A stretch of DNA of 64,000 nt. It comes from Microbacterium trichothecenolyticum (GTDB lineage Bacteria > Actinomycetota > Actinomycetes > Actinomycetales > Microbacteriaceae). The translations under genes were made by a program, and so were the position numbers. The stretch is from assembly GCF_030818955.1 (NCBI RefSeq), contig NZ_JAUTBF010000001.1:2542001-2606000 (forward strand), in the 5' to 3' direction. How positions within the stretch are numbered: the first letter of the stretch is position 1; each line of letters begins with the position of its first letter. Of the stretch, positions 33,504-44,022 are shown one piece after another. Under the pieces are notes generated by a model. The model saw nothing but the letters and a program-made list of their open reading frames with translations, searched no databases and was not told the origin of the DNA.

Positions 33504-34988
33504 TCGGCCGACTCCCCCGGATCGCCATCGTCGGGATGGCGATCGAATCCAGCGCCTATGCGGCCCACCGTGCGGGGTACGCCGACTTCGCCGTGCTCAG
33601 CGACGCTCAGGTGCTCACGCGCTACGCCTTCCTGGCCTCGGGCACGCCGCTGGGCGACGCCGCCGAGTGGATCGGCGTCTTCTACGCGCGCTCGATCCCG
33701 GGCGGCCAGGTGCGACCCGATGTCTACCACGACTTCCGCGCGCGCATCACCGCGGGTCTCGCCGACATCGGCGACGTGGATGCCGTGTACCTCGACGTGC
33801 ACGGAGCGATGGGCGTCGAGGGGATGGACGACGCGGAAGGCGACCTGGTGCAGGCCGTGCGCGCGGTCATCGGCGCCGAGCCCCTCATCGCTGCCCCCAT
33901 GGATCTGCACGGCAACGTCTCGGAGCGCTTCGCACGCGCCGTCCGTCGACCTGCCGACGTGCTTTCGCCTCGCACCCCACGAGGACGCCGACGAGACGCG
34001 AGAGCGCGCGGCGCGGACGCTTCTCGAGTGGATCGGACGCGACCAGCGCCCCGCCCGCGCCTGGGTGCGGGTTCCGATCCTGCTGCCCGGCGAGAAGACG
34101 TCCACCCGCGTGGAACCGGCGCGTCGGCTGTACGCGCGGCTCGCCGACGTCGAAGAGGTGCCCGGGGTGACCGACGCCTCGATCTGGATCGGCTACGCCT
34201 GGGCCGACGAACCGCGCTGCCGCGCGACGGTCATCGTCAGCGGCTCCGACACCGGGGTGATCACCGCGCAGGCCGAGGCACTCGCGCGTGCGCTGTGGGA
34301 TGCGCGTGAGGAGTTCTCGTTCGTGGGGCCGCCCGGCTCGCTCGCCGACGCCGTCTCGGCGGCGCTCGCGCACCGGGCCGCCGGTGGCGCACGGCCGTAC
34401 CTGGTGAGCGATTCCGGCGACAACCCGGGAGCGGGCGGGTCGGGTGACGTGACGTGGACGCTGCACGAGCTGCTCCGCGACGAGCGGCTCACGCATTCCG
34501 ACGACGGCCTGACGGTGGCGGTGGCGTCGATCTTCGACGCCGACGCCGTCGCCTCACTGGACGAGACTCCAGTCGGGTCGCCGGTCGACATCGAGGCCGG
34601 TGCGCGCGTCGACGCCCGCGTGAGCGGTCCCGTCCGTATCGCAGGGGTGCTCCTCGGTCGATACGACGATCCCGTCGCCGGGTGCGTCGTGGTCGTCGGT
34701 GTCGGCGCGCTGCGGGTGATCGTGACCGAGCGCCGCAAGGCGTTCCACGCCGTCGGCGACTTCCTCGCGATCGGAATCGATCCGCGAGAGATGGATGTGA
34801 TCGTGACGAAGATCGGCTATCTCGAGCCCACGCTCTACGACATCGCCGCCGGCTGGACCTTGGCACTGACCCCGGGGCCGGTCGACCAGGACCTCGGCCG
34901 TCTCGGACACCACCGCATCGAAAGACCCATGTTCCCCTTCGACGCCTTCGACGCCGAGCCCGCGATGACGGCGACGGTGCTGCGATGA
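33500..34988 (+). pseudogene. M81 family metallopeptidase (MlrC-like), frameshifted
   Basis: The ATG 33500 overlaps the permease stop. The first frame gives IAIVGMAIESSAYA, VDAVYLDVHGAMGVEGMDDAEGDLVQAVR and APMDLHGNVSERFARAV, the N-terminal metal-site region of MlrC peptidases. At about 33943 the homology jumps to the +1 frame and continues DLPTCFRLAPHEDADETRERAARTLLEWI through RPYLVSDSGDNPGAGGSGDVTWTLHELL to 34988. Removing one C from CC at 33943-33944 restores a 495-residue protein, the normal family length. MlrC-type proteins are zinc peptidases or amidohydrolases found in several sugar operons. Whether the base is a sequencing error or a real lesion cannot be told here. Confidence 0.88.
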
Positions 34989-35713
34989 CGGCGTTCGAAC
35001 TGGCCGTCCAGGACGCCGCCGGCATCCGAGTCGCCGCCGACCTGGGCGTCGATCGCATCGAACTGTGCTCCGCCCTCCCGCTCGGGGGGCTCACACCCTC
35101 GGTCGGCCTGATCACCGCGGCCGTCGCATCCGGCGTCGCCGTGCACGTGCTCGTGCGTCCTCGCGGCGGCGACTTCGAGTACGACGACGATGAACGCGCC
35201 GTGATCGTCGACGATGTTCGGTGGGCTCGGGCGCACGGCGCCGCGGGGGTCGTCGTGGGTGGGCTGCGCGACGGTCGGGTCGACGAGGGTCTCATCGCCC
35301 GGGTCACCGACGCCGCCGACGGCGGAGCCGTCACCTTCCACCGCGCGTTCGACAACCTGGTCGACCTCGCGTCCGGTCTCGATCGCCTTCGCGGGCTGGG
35401 GGTGACGCGCGTGCTCACCTCGGGCGGAGCCGCGCGGGCCGACGAGGCGCTCCCCGTGCTGCGGCAGCTGGTCGCGCAGGCCGATCACGGCATCGAGATC
35501 ATGGCGGGCAGTGGCGTCCGATCCGACAACGTGACGCGAATCGTCGCGACCGGCGTCGACGCCGTGCACGCGTCCGCCAAGCACGCGGTGGCCGGGCGGC
35601 CGGGCGTCTCGCTCGGTTCCGCGGCGACCGACGGCGGGGGGCACGAGAGCGTGGACGCCGACGAGGCGCGTCGACTGGTCGGCATCCTGCGCGCGACGAA
35701 AGACACGAGATGA
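34985..35713 (+). CDS. cutC: CutC family protein
   Basis: 242-residue TIM-barrel protein of the CutC family: DLGVDRIELCSALPLGGLTPSVGLITAAV, VLVRPRGGDFEYDDDE, GVVVGGLRDGRVDE, VTFHRAFD, RVLTSGGAARADEAL and IEIMAGSGVRSDNV. CutC was named for copper homeostasis in E. coli, but that role is doubtful. Its place between an M81 peptidase and a ROK kinase in a glycan operon suggests a carbohydrate-related reaction. It overlaps both neighbours by 4 nt. Confidence 0.93.
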   Translation: MTAFELAVQDAAGIRVAADLGVDRIELCSALPLGGLTPSVGLITAAVASGVAVHVLVRPRGGDFEYDDDERAVIVDDVRWARAHGAAGVVVGGLRDGRVDEGLIARVTDAADGGAVTFHRAFDNLVDLASGLDRLRGLGVTRVLTSGGAARADEALPVLRQLVAQADHGIEIMAGSGVRSDNVTRIVATGVDAVHASAKHAVAGRPGVSLGSAATDGGGHESVDADEARRLVGILRATKDTR

Positions 35714-36633
35714 CTCTCCTGCTCGGCGTGGACAACGGGGGTACCCGAGTCAAGCTGCTTCTCGCGCGCGACGCGGGCGGTCGCCTCGAGCACGTCCGCA
35801 CGGCCGACGCGCCGACGCCGCGAGGAATCGGCGCAATGGACGAACTCGCGGCGATCACCCGGGGCTTCCTCGGCGACGATCGCGCCGACGCGTTCGGTAT
35901 CACCGTGGCCGGCATCTTCGACGAGGCATCCGGCGCGGTCGTCACCAGCGCGAACATGCGATGGCTCGAGGGACTGGCCCCCGCTCGGGAGTTGTCCGAT
36001 CGACTCGGCATCCCCGGCGTCGTCGTGCAAGACGGTGTCGCGACCGCGATCGCCGAAGCGGTGCTCGGCGCCGGGCGCGGCGCCGACGACGTGTTCGTGC
36101 TGGCACTGGGCACGGGCATCGCGGGCGCCCACGTGGTCGACGGCGCCGTGCGCAAGGGCGCCCATGGAGGCGCGGGCGAGATCGGACACATCGCCACCGG
36201 GCGCGGCGAGAAGTGCACGTGTGGGCAGTCGGGGTGCCTCGAGTCGCTGCTGGGCGGGACTCGTCTCGGTGCGCGCTGGGATCGCGCCCGCGGCGTGCAC
36301 GCGCAGTCGACCGCCGTCGATGTGGTGCACGGTGCCGAGAGGGGCGACGAGAGCGCACGAGCCGTTCTCGATGAGGCGACCTCGGCGCTGGCCAACGGTC
36401 TGCTGAGCGTCATGGCCATGATCGACCCGGGGGTCATCGTGATCGGCGGCGGCCTGTCGAACTCGCCGGAGTGGATCATCGATCCGGCCGTCGACAAGGC
36501 CCGTCGGCAAGCGACCTTTCACGCGATTCCTCCCATCGTCCGCGCGGAACTCGGTTCGTGGGCGGGCGCGTGGGGCGCGGTGCTCGCCGCGGAACAGCGG
36601 GTGGGCGACGCGCTTCGACTCGAACACACCTGA
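35710..36633 (+). CDS. ROK family sugar kinase
   Basis: 307 residues, ROK kinase without HTH. ATP site LLLGVDNGGTRVKLLLARDAGG, catalytic Asp region VVVQDGVATAIAEAVLGAG, LALGTGIAGAHVVDGAVRKGAHGGAGEIGHIATG, and zinc motif CTCGQSGCLE. It phosphorylates a sugar or aminosugar with ATP. Last gene of the operon; its ATG overlaps the CutC stop. The exact sugar is unknown. Confidence 0.92.
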   Translation: MTLLLGVDNGGTRVKLLLARDAGGRLEHVRTADAPTPRGIGAMDELAAITRGFLGDDRADAFGITVAGIFDEASGAVVTSANMRWLEGLAPARELSDRLGIPGVVVQDGVATAIAEAVLGAGRGADDVFVLALGTGIAGAHVVDGAVRKGAHGGAGEIGHIATGRGEKCTCGQSGCLESLLGGTRLGARWDRARGVHAQSTAVDVVHGAERGDESARAVLDEATSALANGLLSVMAMIDPGVIVIGGGLSNSPEWIIDPAVDKARRQATFHAIPPIVRAELGSWAGAWGAVLAAEQRVGDALRLEHT

Positions 36634-36676
36634 GAGGCGCGAACGTCACAGCCGGAACGGCGTCAACGCACCGGCG

Positions 36677-37876
36677 TCAGCGCACCGGCAGCAGACGCGT
36701 CGGCGACGGCGAGGGCGTGCGATGGCGCACACGGCCCGGGATGCCGGTACGCGCGTCGAGCGGCAGCGAGACGACCTCGTCGGCGAGCTGCCCCGCCACC
36801 AGCAGTGTGTCGTCGACGACGACGTGGTGGCGCGGCCAGTGGGTGCCCGTCTCGGCGAGCGCCGTCAGCTGAAGCGCCTCGCCCGCACCGCGCACCGACA
36901 GCACGCCGACCGTGTCGCTTCCGCGCACACCGGCGTACAGCGTCGCTCCGTCGCGGCCGGCGCACAGTTCGGCGGCGGTGTCGCCGTCGAGGGTTCCGAC
37001 GAGGGACTGACCCGAGACGATGCTCCATCGTCCGGCGACGTCGGCCGCCAACACGAAAACCTCGCGGCTGAGCTCGGTCACGACGTACAGGTGCCCCGAG
37101 GGATGCCACAGACCGTGGCGCGGACCACTGCCTCTCGGCATCGCCACCTCGTGGACCAGCCGGAGACCAGACGCGCCCGAACGCCAGAACCGCACCAGGT
37201 CGAGACCCATGTCGGTGGTGGCGAGGAGTCCGCCCGGGAGGAAGATCGCCTGGTGCGCCCGCGATACCCGTTCGCCCGCGGCGGCCTCTTCCGACTCGGC
37301 GTCGGTCTCGGGCACCTCGTCGTAGGCGGGGATCAGGTGACCGAATTCCGCCCCCGCTGCGTCACGCAGCGCCCGTGCCGCGGCGGCCAGGTCGGGGACG
37401 ACAGCGCCCGAGACCCGCGCACCCGTCGAGACCGCCTCGGTCCCGGGCTCTGACGCGTAGGGGTCGTGCGCCTCGGCCGCGATCCGCGGGCTCGACGGCC
37501 GACCCGCGGCGTCGAGGTCGATCCGCACGACGCGGCCGTCGCCCCAGCAGCTCGCGACGAGGTGCGAGGCGTCGGGCGCGACCGCCACGTGGCACACCGC
37601 GGCGCCGGCTTCGACGGGCGCCCCCACCGCGGTCAGTCTCGTCTCGGCGGTCCGACGGTACGCCTGCACCGTGCCGTCGGCCTCGAGGGCGCCGTAGAGC
37701 AGGTCGAGCGCGGGATGAGCGACGATCCACGACGCCGAGCCCGGGGCTGCGACGGCGGTGCCCACCATGCCGAGTGGCCCCGAGGCACCCGGGGAGTCGA
37801 GGTCGCCGGCCTGCAGCAGGCCGATTCCTTCGGCCGACCCGGCGTCGGGAGCGTAGGCGCCGACCCAGAACCGCAC
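36677..37876 (-). CDS. Lactonase family beta-propeller protein
   Basis: 399 residues with the repeated blades of the 6-phosphogluconolactonase-like (PGL/YbhE) family: MRFWVGAYAPDAGSAEGIGLL, SWIVAHPALDLLYGALEADGTVQAYRR, VCHVAVAPDASHLVASCWGDGRVVRIDLDAAG, HQAIFLPGGLLATTDMGLDLVRFWR, SGPRHGLWHPSGHLYVVTELSREVFVL and HWPRHHVVVDDTLLVAGQLADEVVSL. A His/Arg pair (GPRH) in the blade loops matches the proposed active site. The lactone hydrolysed is uncertain. It lies 1 nt downstream of purA on the same strand. Confidence 0.85.
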   Translation of the reverse strand: MRFWVGAYAPDAGSAEGIGLLQAGDLDSPGASGPLGMVGTAVAAPGSASWIVAHPALDLLYGALEADGTVQAYRRTAETRLTAVGAPVEAGAAVCHVAVAPDASHLVASCWGDGRVVRIDLDAAGRPSSPRIAAEAHDPYASEPGTEAVSTGARVSGAVVPDLAAAARALRDAAGAEFGHLIPAYDEVPETDAESEEAAAGERVSRAHQAIFLPGGLLATTDMGLDLVRFWRSGASGLRLVHEVAMPRGSGPRHGLWHPSGHLYVVTELSREVFVLAADVAGRWSIVSGQSLVGTLDGDTAAELCAGRDGATLYAGVRGSDTVGVLSVRGAGEALQLTALAETGTHWPRHHVVVDDTLLVAGQLADEVVSLPLDARTGIPGRVRHRTPSPSPTRLLPVR

Positions 37877-37877
37877 G

Positions 37878-39164
37878 TCAGTCGACCAGCGGGTGCCGCA
37901 CGATCACCTGGTCGCGCGCCGGCCCGACACCGATCACCGAGATGCGCGTACCGCTCATCTTCTCGAGAGCGAGCACATACTCTTGCGCGGTCTGCGGCAG
38001 GTCGTCGAACGTGCGCGCGGTCGAGATGTCTTCGCTCCAGCCGGGGAAGGTCTCGTAGATGGGCTTGGCGTGGTGGAAGTCGGTCTGGTTGACCGGCAGG
38101 TCGTCGAAGCGCACGCCGTCGACGTCGTAGGCGACGCACACGGGGATCTCATCGAGCCCGCCGAGGATGTCGAGTTTGGTGAGCACAAGGTCGGTGATGC
38201 CGTTGATGCGCGTGGCGTACCGCGTGATGGGGGCGTCGTACCAGCCGACGCGGCGCGGACGACCGGTGGTCGTGCCGAACTCGAAGCCACGCGAGCGCAG
38301 CCAGTCGCCGCTGTCGTCGAACAGCTCGGTCGGGAACGGGCCCGAGCCCACGCGGGTCGTGTAGGCCTTGACGATTCCGACGATGCGGTCGAGACGGTTC
38401 GGGCCGACGCCCGAGCCGGTCGAGGCTCCACCGGCCGTCGCCGACGACGACGTGACGAACGGATACGTTCCGTGATCGACGTCGAGCATCGTGGCCTGGC
38501 CGCCCTCGAAGACGACGACGTCACCGGCATCCAGAGCATCGTTGAGCAGGAGCGACGTATCGGCGACCATCGGACGCACCCGCTCGGCGTACGAGAGCAG
38601 GTCGTCGACGATCTCGTCGACCGTGATGGCGCGACGGTTGAACACCTTGATCAGCAGGTGGTTCTTCTGGTCGAGGGCCCCCTCGACCTTCTGACGGAGG
38701 ATGTTCTCGTCGAAGAGGTCTTGGATGCGGATGCCGACGCGGTTGATCTTGTCGGCGTAGGCCGGGCCGATACCGCGGCCGGTGGTACCGATCATGCGCT
38801 TGCCGAGGAAGCGCTCGGTGACCTTGTCGAGCGTGCGGTGGTACTGCGTGATGATGTGCGCGTTGGCGCTGATGCGCAGACGACTGGTGTCGAGACCGCG
38901 GGCGTTGAGCGCCTCGAGCTCGGCGAAGAGCACCTCGAGGTCGACGACGACGCCGTTGCCGATCACGGCGTTCACGCCGGGCGAGAGGATGCCACTGGGC
39001 AGGAGGTGCAGCGCGTACTTCTCGTCGCCGATGACGACGGTGTGCCCGGCGTTGTTGCCGCCGTTGAACTTCACCACCCAGTCGGTGCGCTCACCGAGCA
39101 GGTCGGTGGCCTTGCCCTTGCCTTCGTCGCCCCACTGGACTCCGACGATCACGATTCCGGGCAT
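37878..39164 (-). CDS. purA: Adenylosuccinate synthetase
   Basis: 428 residues; makes adenylosuccinate from IMP, aspartate and GTP. P-loop-like [10 protein letters not shown], the IMP and Mg site [76 protein letters not shown] and [10 protein letters not shown] are all intact. GAGGAGCGCAC precedes the ATG. A -10 box TAGGAT lies at 39206-39201. Confidence 0.98.
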   Translation of the reverse strand: MPGIVIVGVQWGDEGKGKATDLLGERTDWVVKFNGGNNAGHTVVIGDEKYALHLLPSGILSPGVNAVIGNGVVVDLEVLFAELEALNARGLDTSRLRISANAHIITQYHRTLDKVTERFLGKRMIGTTGRGIGPAYADKINRVGIRIQDLFDENILRQKVEGALDQKNHLLIKVFNRRAITVDEIVDDLLSYAERVRPMVADTSLLLNDALDAGDVVVFEGGQATMLDVDHGTYPFVTSSSATAGGASTGSGVGPNRLDRIVGIVKAYTTRVGSGPFPTELFDDSGDWLRSRGFEFGTTTGRPRRVGWYDAPITRYATRINGITDLVLTKLDILGGLDEIPVCVAYDVDGVRFDDLPVNQTDFHHAKPIYETFPGWSEDISTARTFDDLPQTAQEYVLALEKMSGTRISVIGVGPARDQVIVRHPLVD

Positions 39165-39200
39165 GTGCGCTCCTCGCGTCTTGTTCCGGCGGTACAGCCC

Positions 39201-39206
39201 ATCCTA
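39201..39206 (-). promoter_or_regulatory. Probable -10 box of purA (TAGGAT)
   Basis: TAGGAT on the minus strand ends 36 nt before the purA ATG and is followed by a leader containing the GAGGAG ribosome site. Confidence 0.5.
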
Positions 39207-39423
39207 TCGAGAGGGTCCGACACGGCCTCCGCCACTGCGCGGGAGCTCTCGTCCCGACCCATGGGAGGATGCCGCCACGGCCGCCGCTCGTCTCGTGCGA
39301 TCCCTTGCGCACGTGCACGAAGCGCCTCACCCTGTCCACGCCCGGGAAGTGCGTGTGATACTTACGCGCACGAAGGTAATGCTGTCGCAGGCCCCTTCTC
39401 CCTCCCCCCGGACGAGAGATCCC

Positions 39424-40441
39424 ATGACGGTCATCACACCCCGCCAGGAACGCATGGAAGCGGTGGCTCACGGTCAGCACCTTCGCGGCGCTCACGGCGC
39501 ACCTCGTCTTCGGCGCCCCCGCAGCCCATGCCGCACCGCCGCGTCCCGATGCCGCTCGTACCGCGTCGGCGCCCAACCCCTTGGCATCCGGACCCGCCCT
39601 GCCGACGTACTCCGCCGCAGCCGAGGCGCAGAAGGCCGCAGCCGCGGCCGGGCGCACGAGCGTCGCCAAGCAGATCGGGGTGATCGCCGGGCAGCCGACG
39701 GCGGTGTGGCTCGGCGAGTGGTACGACGGCGCCTCCCTCGTGCGCGTGCTGCAGGCGGAGACGGCCGCCGCGGCCCGGCAGAAGAAGACCGCGGTGTTCG
39801 TGCTGTACGGCATCCCCGCTCGCGATTGCGGCCTGCACTCCGGCGGCGGATTCGACGCGACCACATATCGGCAGTGGACGCAGTCGATCGCCCAGACGTT
39901 GCGCGGAACGCGTTCGGTCATGATCGTCGAGCCCGACGCCCTCGCGATGTTGGGGGACTGCGACGGGCAAGGCGATCGCGCCGGTCTCATCCGCGCAGCG
40001 GTTCGCGACCTCGCCGCCGCGGGAATCGCGTCGTACATCGATGCCGGCAACTCGGGGTGGATCCCCGCCGAGGTCATGGCGGAGCGACTGCGCGCCGCGG
40101 GCGTGACAGAGGCGCGCGGCTTCGCCACGAACGTCTCGAACTTCTATCCGACTGCCACGGAGCAGAAGTACGCCGAACGCGTGCGCGCGCTGCTGGGCGG
40201 CAAGGCCCGCTACGTCATCGACACCTCGCGCAACGGCCGCGGCTGGACCGGCGATTGGTGCAACCCTTCCGGCGTCGGCCTCGGGAGCACCCCGCGCGCC
40301 GTCAGTGGCAGCGGCGGTCTCGATGCCCTCCTCTGGATCAAGCGTCCCGGCGAGAGCGACGGCGACTGCAACGGCGGCCCCACGGCAGGCAGCTGGTACG
40401 AGAAGGCGGCCCTCGAGCTGGTGCGGCTGCGCGCGAAGTAG
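39424..40441 (+). CDS. Secreted GH6 family glycoside hydrolase, frameshift in signal peptide
   Basis: The mature part has all GH6 blocks: YGIPARDCG, SVMIVEPDALAMLGDC (Asp of EPD is the catalytic acid), SYIDAGNSGWI, NVSNFYP, YVIDTSRNGRG, WCNPSGVGLG and LLWIKRPGESDGDC (probable base Asp). GH6 enzymes cut beta-1,4-glucans. The export signal (STFAALTAHLVFGAPAAHA) is in frame with the domain but has no start codon; the only good ATG (39424, MTVITPRQERMEA) is in the next frame. Dropping one G from GG at 39462-39465 gives a continuous 338-residue secreted protein. The domain frame alone offers only TTG 39581, which would lack the signal. Confidence 0.82.
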
Positions 40442-40497
40442 CGCCCGCGGAGCCCGGCTCAGACGCGGCGGCGGGTGCGAACACTTACCCTGGGAGC

Positions 40498-41175
40498 GTG
40501 CGTACGCGACTGATGTCCGCGGCTCTGGCCGCCTCCGCCCTGCTTCTGCTCGCCGGTTGCGCCGGGAGCTCTCCGAGCGACTCCGCTCCCGCATCGAGCG
40601 CATCGGCATCCGCTCCTGCGACGGGAGAGTGCACGTACACCCCGTCCGGACAGCCCGCGGTCGACGTCACGCCCCCGGCCGAGGGCACCGAGCGCCCGAC
40701 CGGTTCGGTCGAGGCGGTGCTGCAGACATCGGCCGGCGACATCGCCCTCACCCTCGACGGCGAGCGCACGCCGTGCACGGTCGAGAGCTTCATCTCGCTC
40801 GCGCAGCAGCAGTACTTCACCAACACCGAGTGCCACCGCCTCACGACGCAGGGCATCTTCGTGCTGCAGTGCGGCGACCCCACCGGCACCGGCCGCGGCG
40901 GCCCCGGCTACCGCTTCGACGATGAGCTCGACGGCACGGAGACGTACCCCGCGGGCACCGTCGCGATGGCCAACGCCGGCCCCGGCACGAACGGCTCGCA
41001 GTTCTTCCTCGTCTACGAGGACACGCAGCTCAGCCCCGACTACACGGTCTTCGGCACGATGTCGCCCGAGGGCACCGCTGTCGTCAAGGCCATCGCGGCC
41101 GAAGGCACGGCGACCGGCGGCGCCGACGGAGCACCGAAGAGCCCCGTGACCATCACGGGCGTCACGATCGGCTGA
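40498..41175 (+). CDS. Lipoprotein peptidyl-prolyl cis-trans isomerase (cyclophilin)
   Basis: 225 residues from GTG 40498. Lipobox LAGC (Cys21), a Ser/Ala linker, then a cyclophilin domain from about residue 70: VEAVLQTSAGDIALTLDGERTPCTVESFISLAQQQYF, ECHRLTTQGIFVLQCGDPTGTGRGGPGYRFDDEL, GTVAMANAGPGTNGSQFFLVYEDTQLSPDYTVFG. It is a cell-surface foldase. TACCCT (40486-40491) lies 6 nt before the GTG, indicating a leaderless transcript. The frame has high-GC open extension upstream that is not coding. Confidence 0.92.
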   Translation: MRTRLMSAALAASALLLLAGCAGSSPSDSAPASSASASAPATGECTYTPSGQPAVDVTPPAEGTERPTGSVEAVLQTSAGDIALTLDGERTPCTVESFISLAQQQYFTNTECHRLTTQGIFVLQCGDPTGTGRGGPGYRFDDELDGTETYPAGTVAMANAGPGTNGSQFFLVYEDTQLSPDYTVFGTMSPEGTAVVKAIAAEGTATGGADGAPKSPVTITGVTIG

Positions 41176-42699
<1,524 letters not shown>

Positions 42700-42712
42700 C
42701 ACCCCCCCCTCC

Positions 42713-42750
42713 GACGAAGCCGGCCGCCCCGACGGGCCGCCGGCTTCGTC
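42713..42750 (+). terminator. Hairpin after argG
   Basis: GACGAAGCCGGC and its complement GCCGGCTTCGTC form a strong stem around a GC-rich loop, 14 nt after the argG stop. No T tract follows. Confidence 0.6.
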
Positions 42751-42756
42751 CGTCGC

Positions 42757-42796
42757 GGTTGGTCTCGGTTGGTCTCGGTTGGTCTCGGTTGGTCTC
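42757..42796 (+). repeat. Four tandem copies of GGTTGGTCTC
   Basis: Four perfect head-to-tail 10-bp units follow directly after the argG hairpin. The array is non-coding on both strands as far as I can see. Confidence 0.85.
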
Positions 42797-42844
42797 GGGT
42801 CGTGTCGCGAGGGCAGCCGCGACCGCGAGGAGCGGAGCCGGCGA

Positions 42845-42914
42845 GAACAGGGCATCGTTCGAGAACAGGGTGGGATGCCGCTGTGCCGGCCTGTCCTGGA
42901 ACGATCCCCTGTCC
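42845..42914. repeat. 70-bp palindromic element, copy 1
   Basis: Two 25-nt arms (42845-42869 and 42890-42914) are inverted repeats with 21 of 25 matches around a 20-nt centre. The left arm starts GAACAGGG and contains CGAGAACAGG; the right arm is CCTGTCCTGGAACGATCC plus CCTGTCC. Two related copies follow within 500 bp. Non-coding. Confidence 0.75.
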
Positions 42915-42917
42915 CGG

Positions 42918-43080
42918 CGGGCCGGGGCCGGGCGGGACGGGGACCGGGGACCATGAGCATCGCCTCGGCCTGGGTCGGGTTGGCCGGGGCCGGGCGGGAC
43001 GGGGGCCGGGGGCCGAGGGCGGGCCGCGGGCCGAGGGCGGGGGCAGGAGGCCCGGCGGGACAGGGGGCCCGGGGAGGGCC
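42918..43080 (+). other. G-rich low-complexity stretch
   Basis: Runs of GGGG, GGGCCGGGG and GGGCGGGACGGGG repeat across this interval, with two near-identical blocks of CCGGGGCCGGGCGGGACGGG (about 42922-42941 and 42984-43003). The G runs could form G-quadruplexes in DNA or RNA. No gene seen. Confidence 0.6.
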
Positions 43081-43108
43081 CCGGCCATGAGAACACGACG
43101 TCCCGCGC

Positions 43109-43178
43109 GAACAGGGGATCCCGCGAGAACAGAGCGCAATGCCGGAAGTACGGCCTGTCCTGGAACGATCCCCTGTCC
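43109..43178. repeat. 70-bp palindromic element, copy 2
   Basis: Same arm-centre-arm design (25-20-25) as copy 1; the right arm (43154-43178) is identical to that of copy 1 over all 25 nt, while centre and left arm differ more. Confidence 0.75.
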
Positions 43179-43255
43179 TGAGGGCCGAGATCAGGCCCGC
43201 CAGGGCCAGGGCAGGGCCACAGCCGGACAAGCCAGCTGGACCCGCTCGGGCGCCA

Positions 43256-43324
43256 GAACAGGTGATCCCGCGAGAACAGGTCGAGACACCGACAGACCAG
43301 CCTGCTCTCGAACGATCCCCTGCC
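43256..43324. repeat. 70-bp palindromic element, copy 3 (more diverged)
   Basis: The left arm begins GAACAGGTGATCCCGCGAGA; the right arm contains CTCGAACGATCCCCTG. It is related to copies 1 and 2 with a centre of about 20 nt. Confidence 0.65.
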
Positions 43325-43377
43325 GCGGCGCGCCAGACCTCGGCCTCGCCCCCACTCAACGCAGCCGCAGAATAAGT

Positions 43378-43408
43378 TGCACGCCAGCGTGCACTTTAGG
43401 CGTACACT
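43378..43408 (+). promoter_or_regulatory. TetR-type operator and -10 box
   Basis: TGCAC-GCCAGC-GTGCA (43378-43393) is an inverted repeat just upstream of TACACT (43403-43408), a good -10 box 8 nt before the TetR GTG. The arrangement suits autoregulation by the adjacent TetR protein. Confidence 0.5.
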
Positions 43409-43416
43409 GATCCCCC

Positions 43417-44022
43417 GTGAGCACCCATACCCGTCGCGACGCCATCGAGAACCGTGCCGGCATCGTCGACGCCGCGACCGCGGTCATCGGCCACGACCCC
43501 CGTGCCTCGATCGACGCGATCGCCCGACGAGCGGGTCTGTCGCGCCGAGCCCTCTACGGCCACTTCGATGACCGCAATGCCATCGTGCGCGAAGTTATCG
43601 CCGCCGGCGCCACTCGCTTCAACGCCATCGCCGATCGCGTCGACGACGCCGATTCCCGCGTGGCGATCGCCCGCCTGGCATCCGAGCTCTGGCACGAGGC
43701 TTCACACGTGCAGGCGGCCGCAGCCCTCGCTCTCGACGACGCGCACCTGGCCGAGACCTCCGCAGCGCTCGCACCGCTACGTCGACGCATCGATGTGATC
43801 GTCCGCCGCGGACAGGAGGCCGGGGAGTTGCGCACCGACATCTCCGCGCCCACGCTCGCGCGCCTGCTCGAAGAGACCGGGCGCACGGTCGTCGCCCGCG
43901 TCGATGCCGAATCGACCGCGGCGCTCCTGATCGCGGTGGTCACCGTGCTCGGCATCGCGGGCCTGTCGTGGACCGAAGCACGTGACCTGCTCGCGCAGCA
44001 CCCCGACCTGGAGGCGCAATGA
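43417..44022 (+). CDS. TetR/AcrR family transcriptional regulator
   Basis: 201 residues from GTG 43417. N-terminal HTH: RAGIVDAATAVIGHDPRASIDAIARRAGLSRRALYGHFDDRNAIVREVI. The C-terminal helical ligand domain is not assignable. It overlaps the next gene by 4 nt and so forms an operon with the ATPase-like and YhgE genes, which it probably controls. Confidence 0.92.
   Translation: MSTHTRRDAIENRAGIVDAATAVIGHDPRASIDAIARRAGLSRRALYGHFDDRNAIVREVIAAGATRFNAIADRVDDADSRVAIARLASELWHEASHVQAAAALALDDAHLAETSAALAPLRRRIDVIVRRGQEAGELRTDISAPTLARLLEETGRTVVARVDAESTAALLIAVVTVLGIAGLSWTEARDLLAQHPDLEAQ

Noticed and set aside
39165-39423. Possible riboswitch upstream of the GH6 gene
   Set aside because: No known riboswitch core (such as c-di-AMP or cobalamin box) could be recognised in the leader.
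42757-42796. GGTTGGTCTC units considered as a CRISPR or tracr-like array
   Set aside because: No spacers between the units; a simple tandem repeat.
42845-43324. 70-bp palindromes considered as CRISPR repeats or IS ends
   Set aside because: Intervals are irregular and no transposase gene lies between copies.
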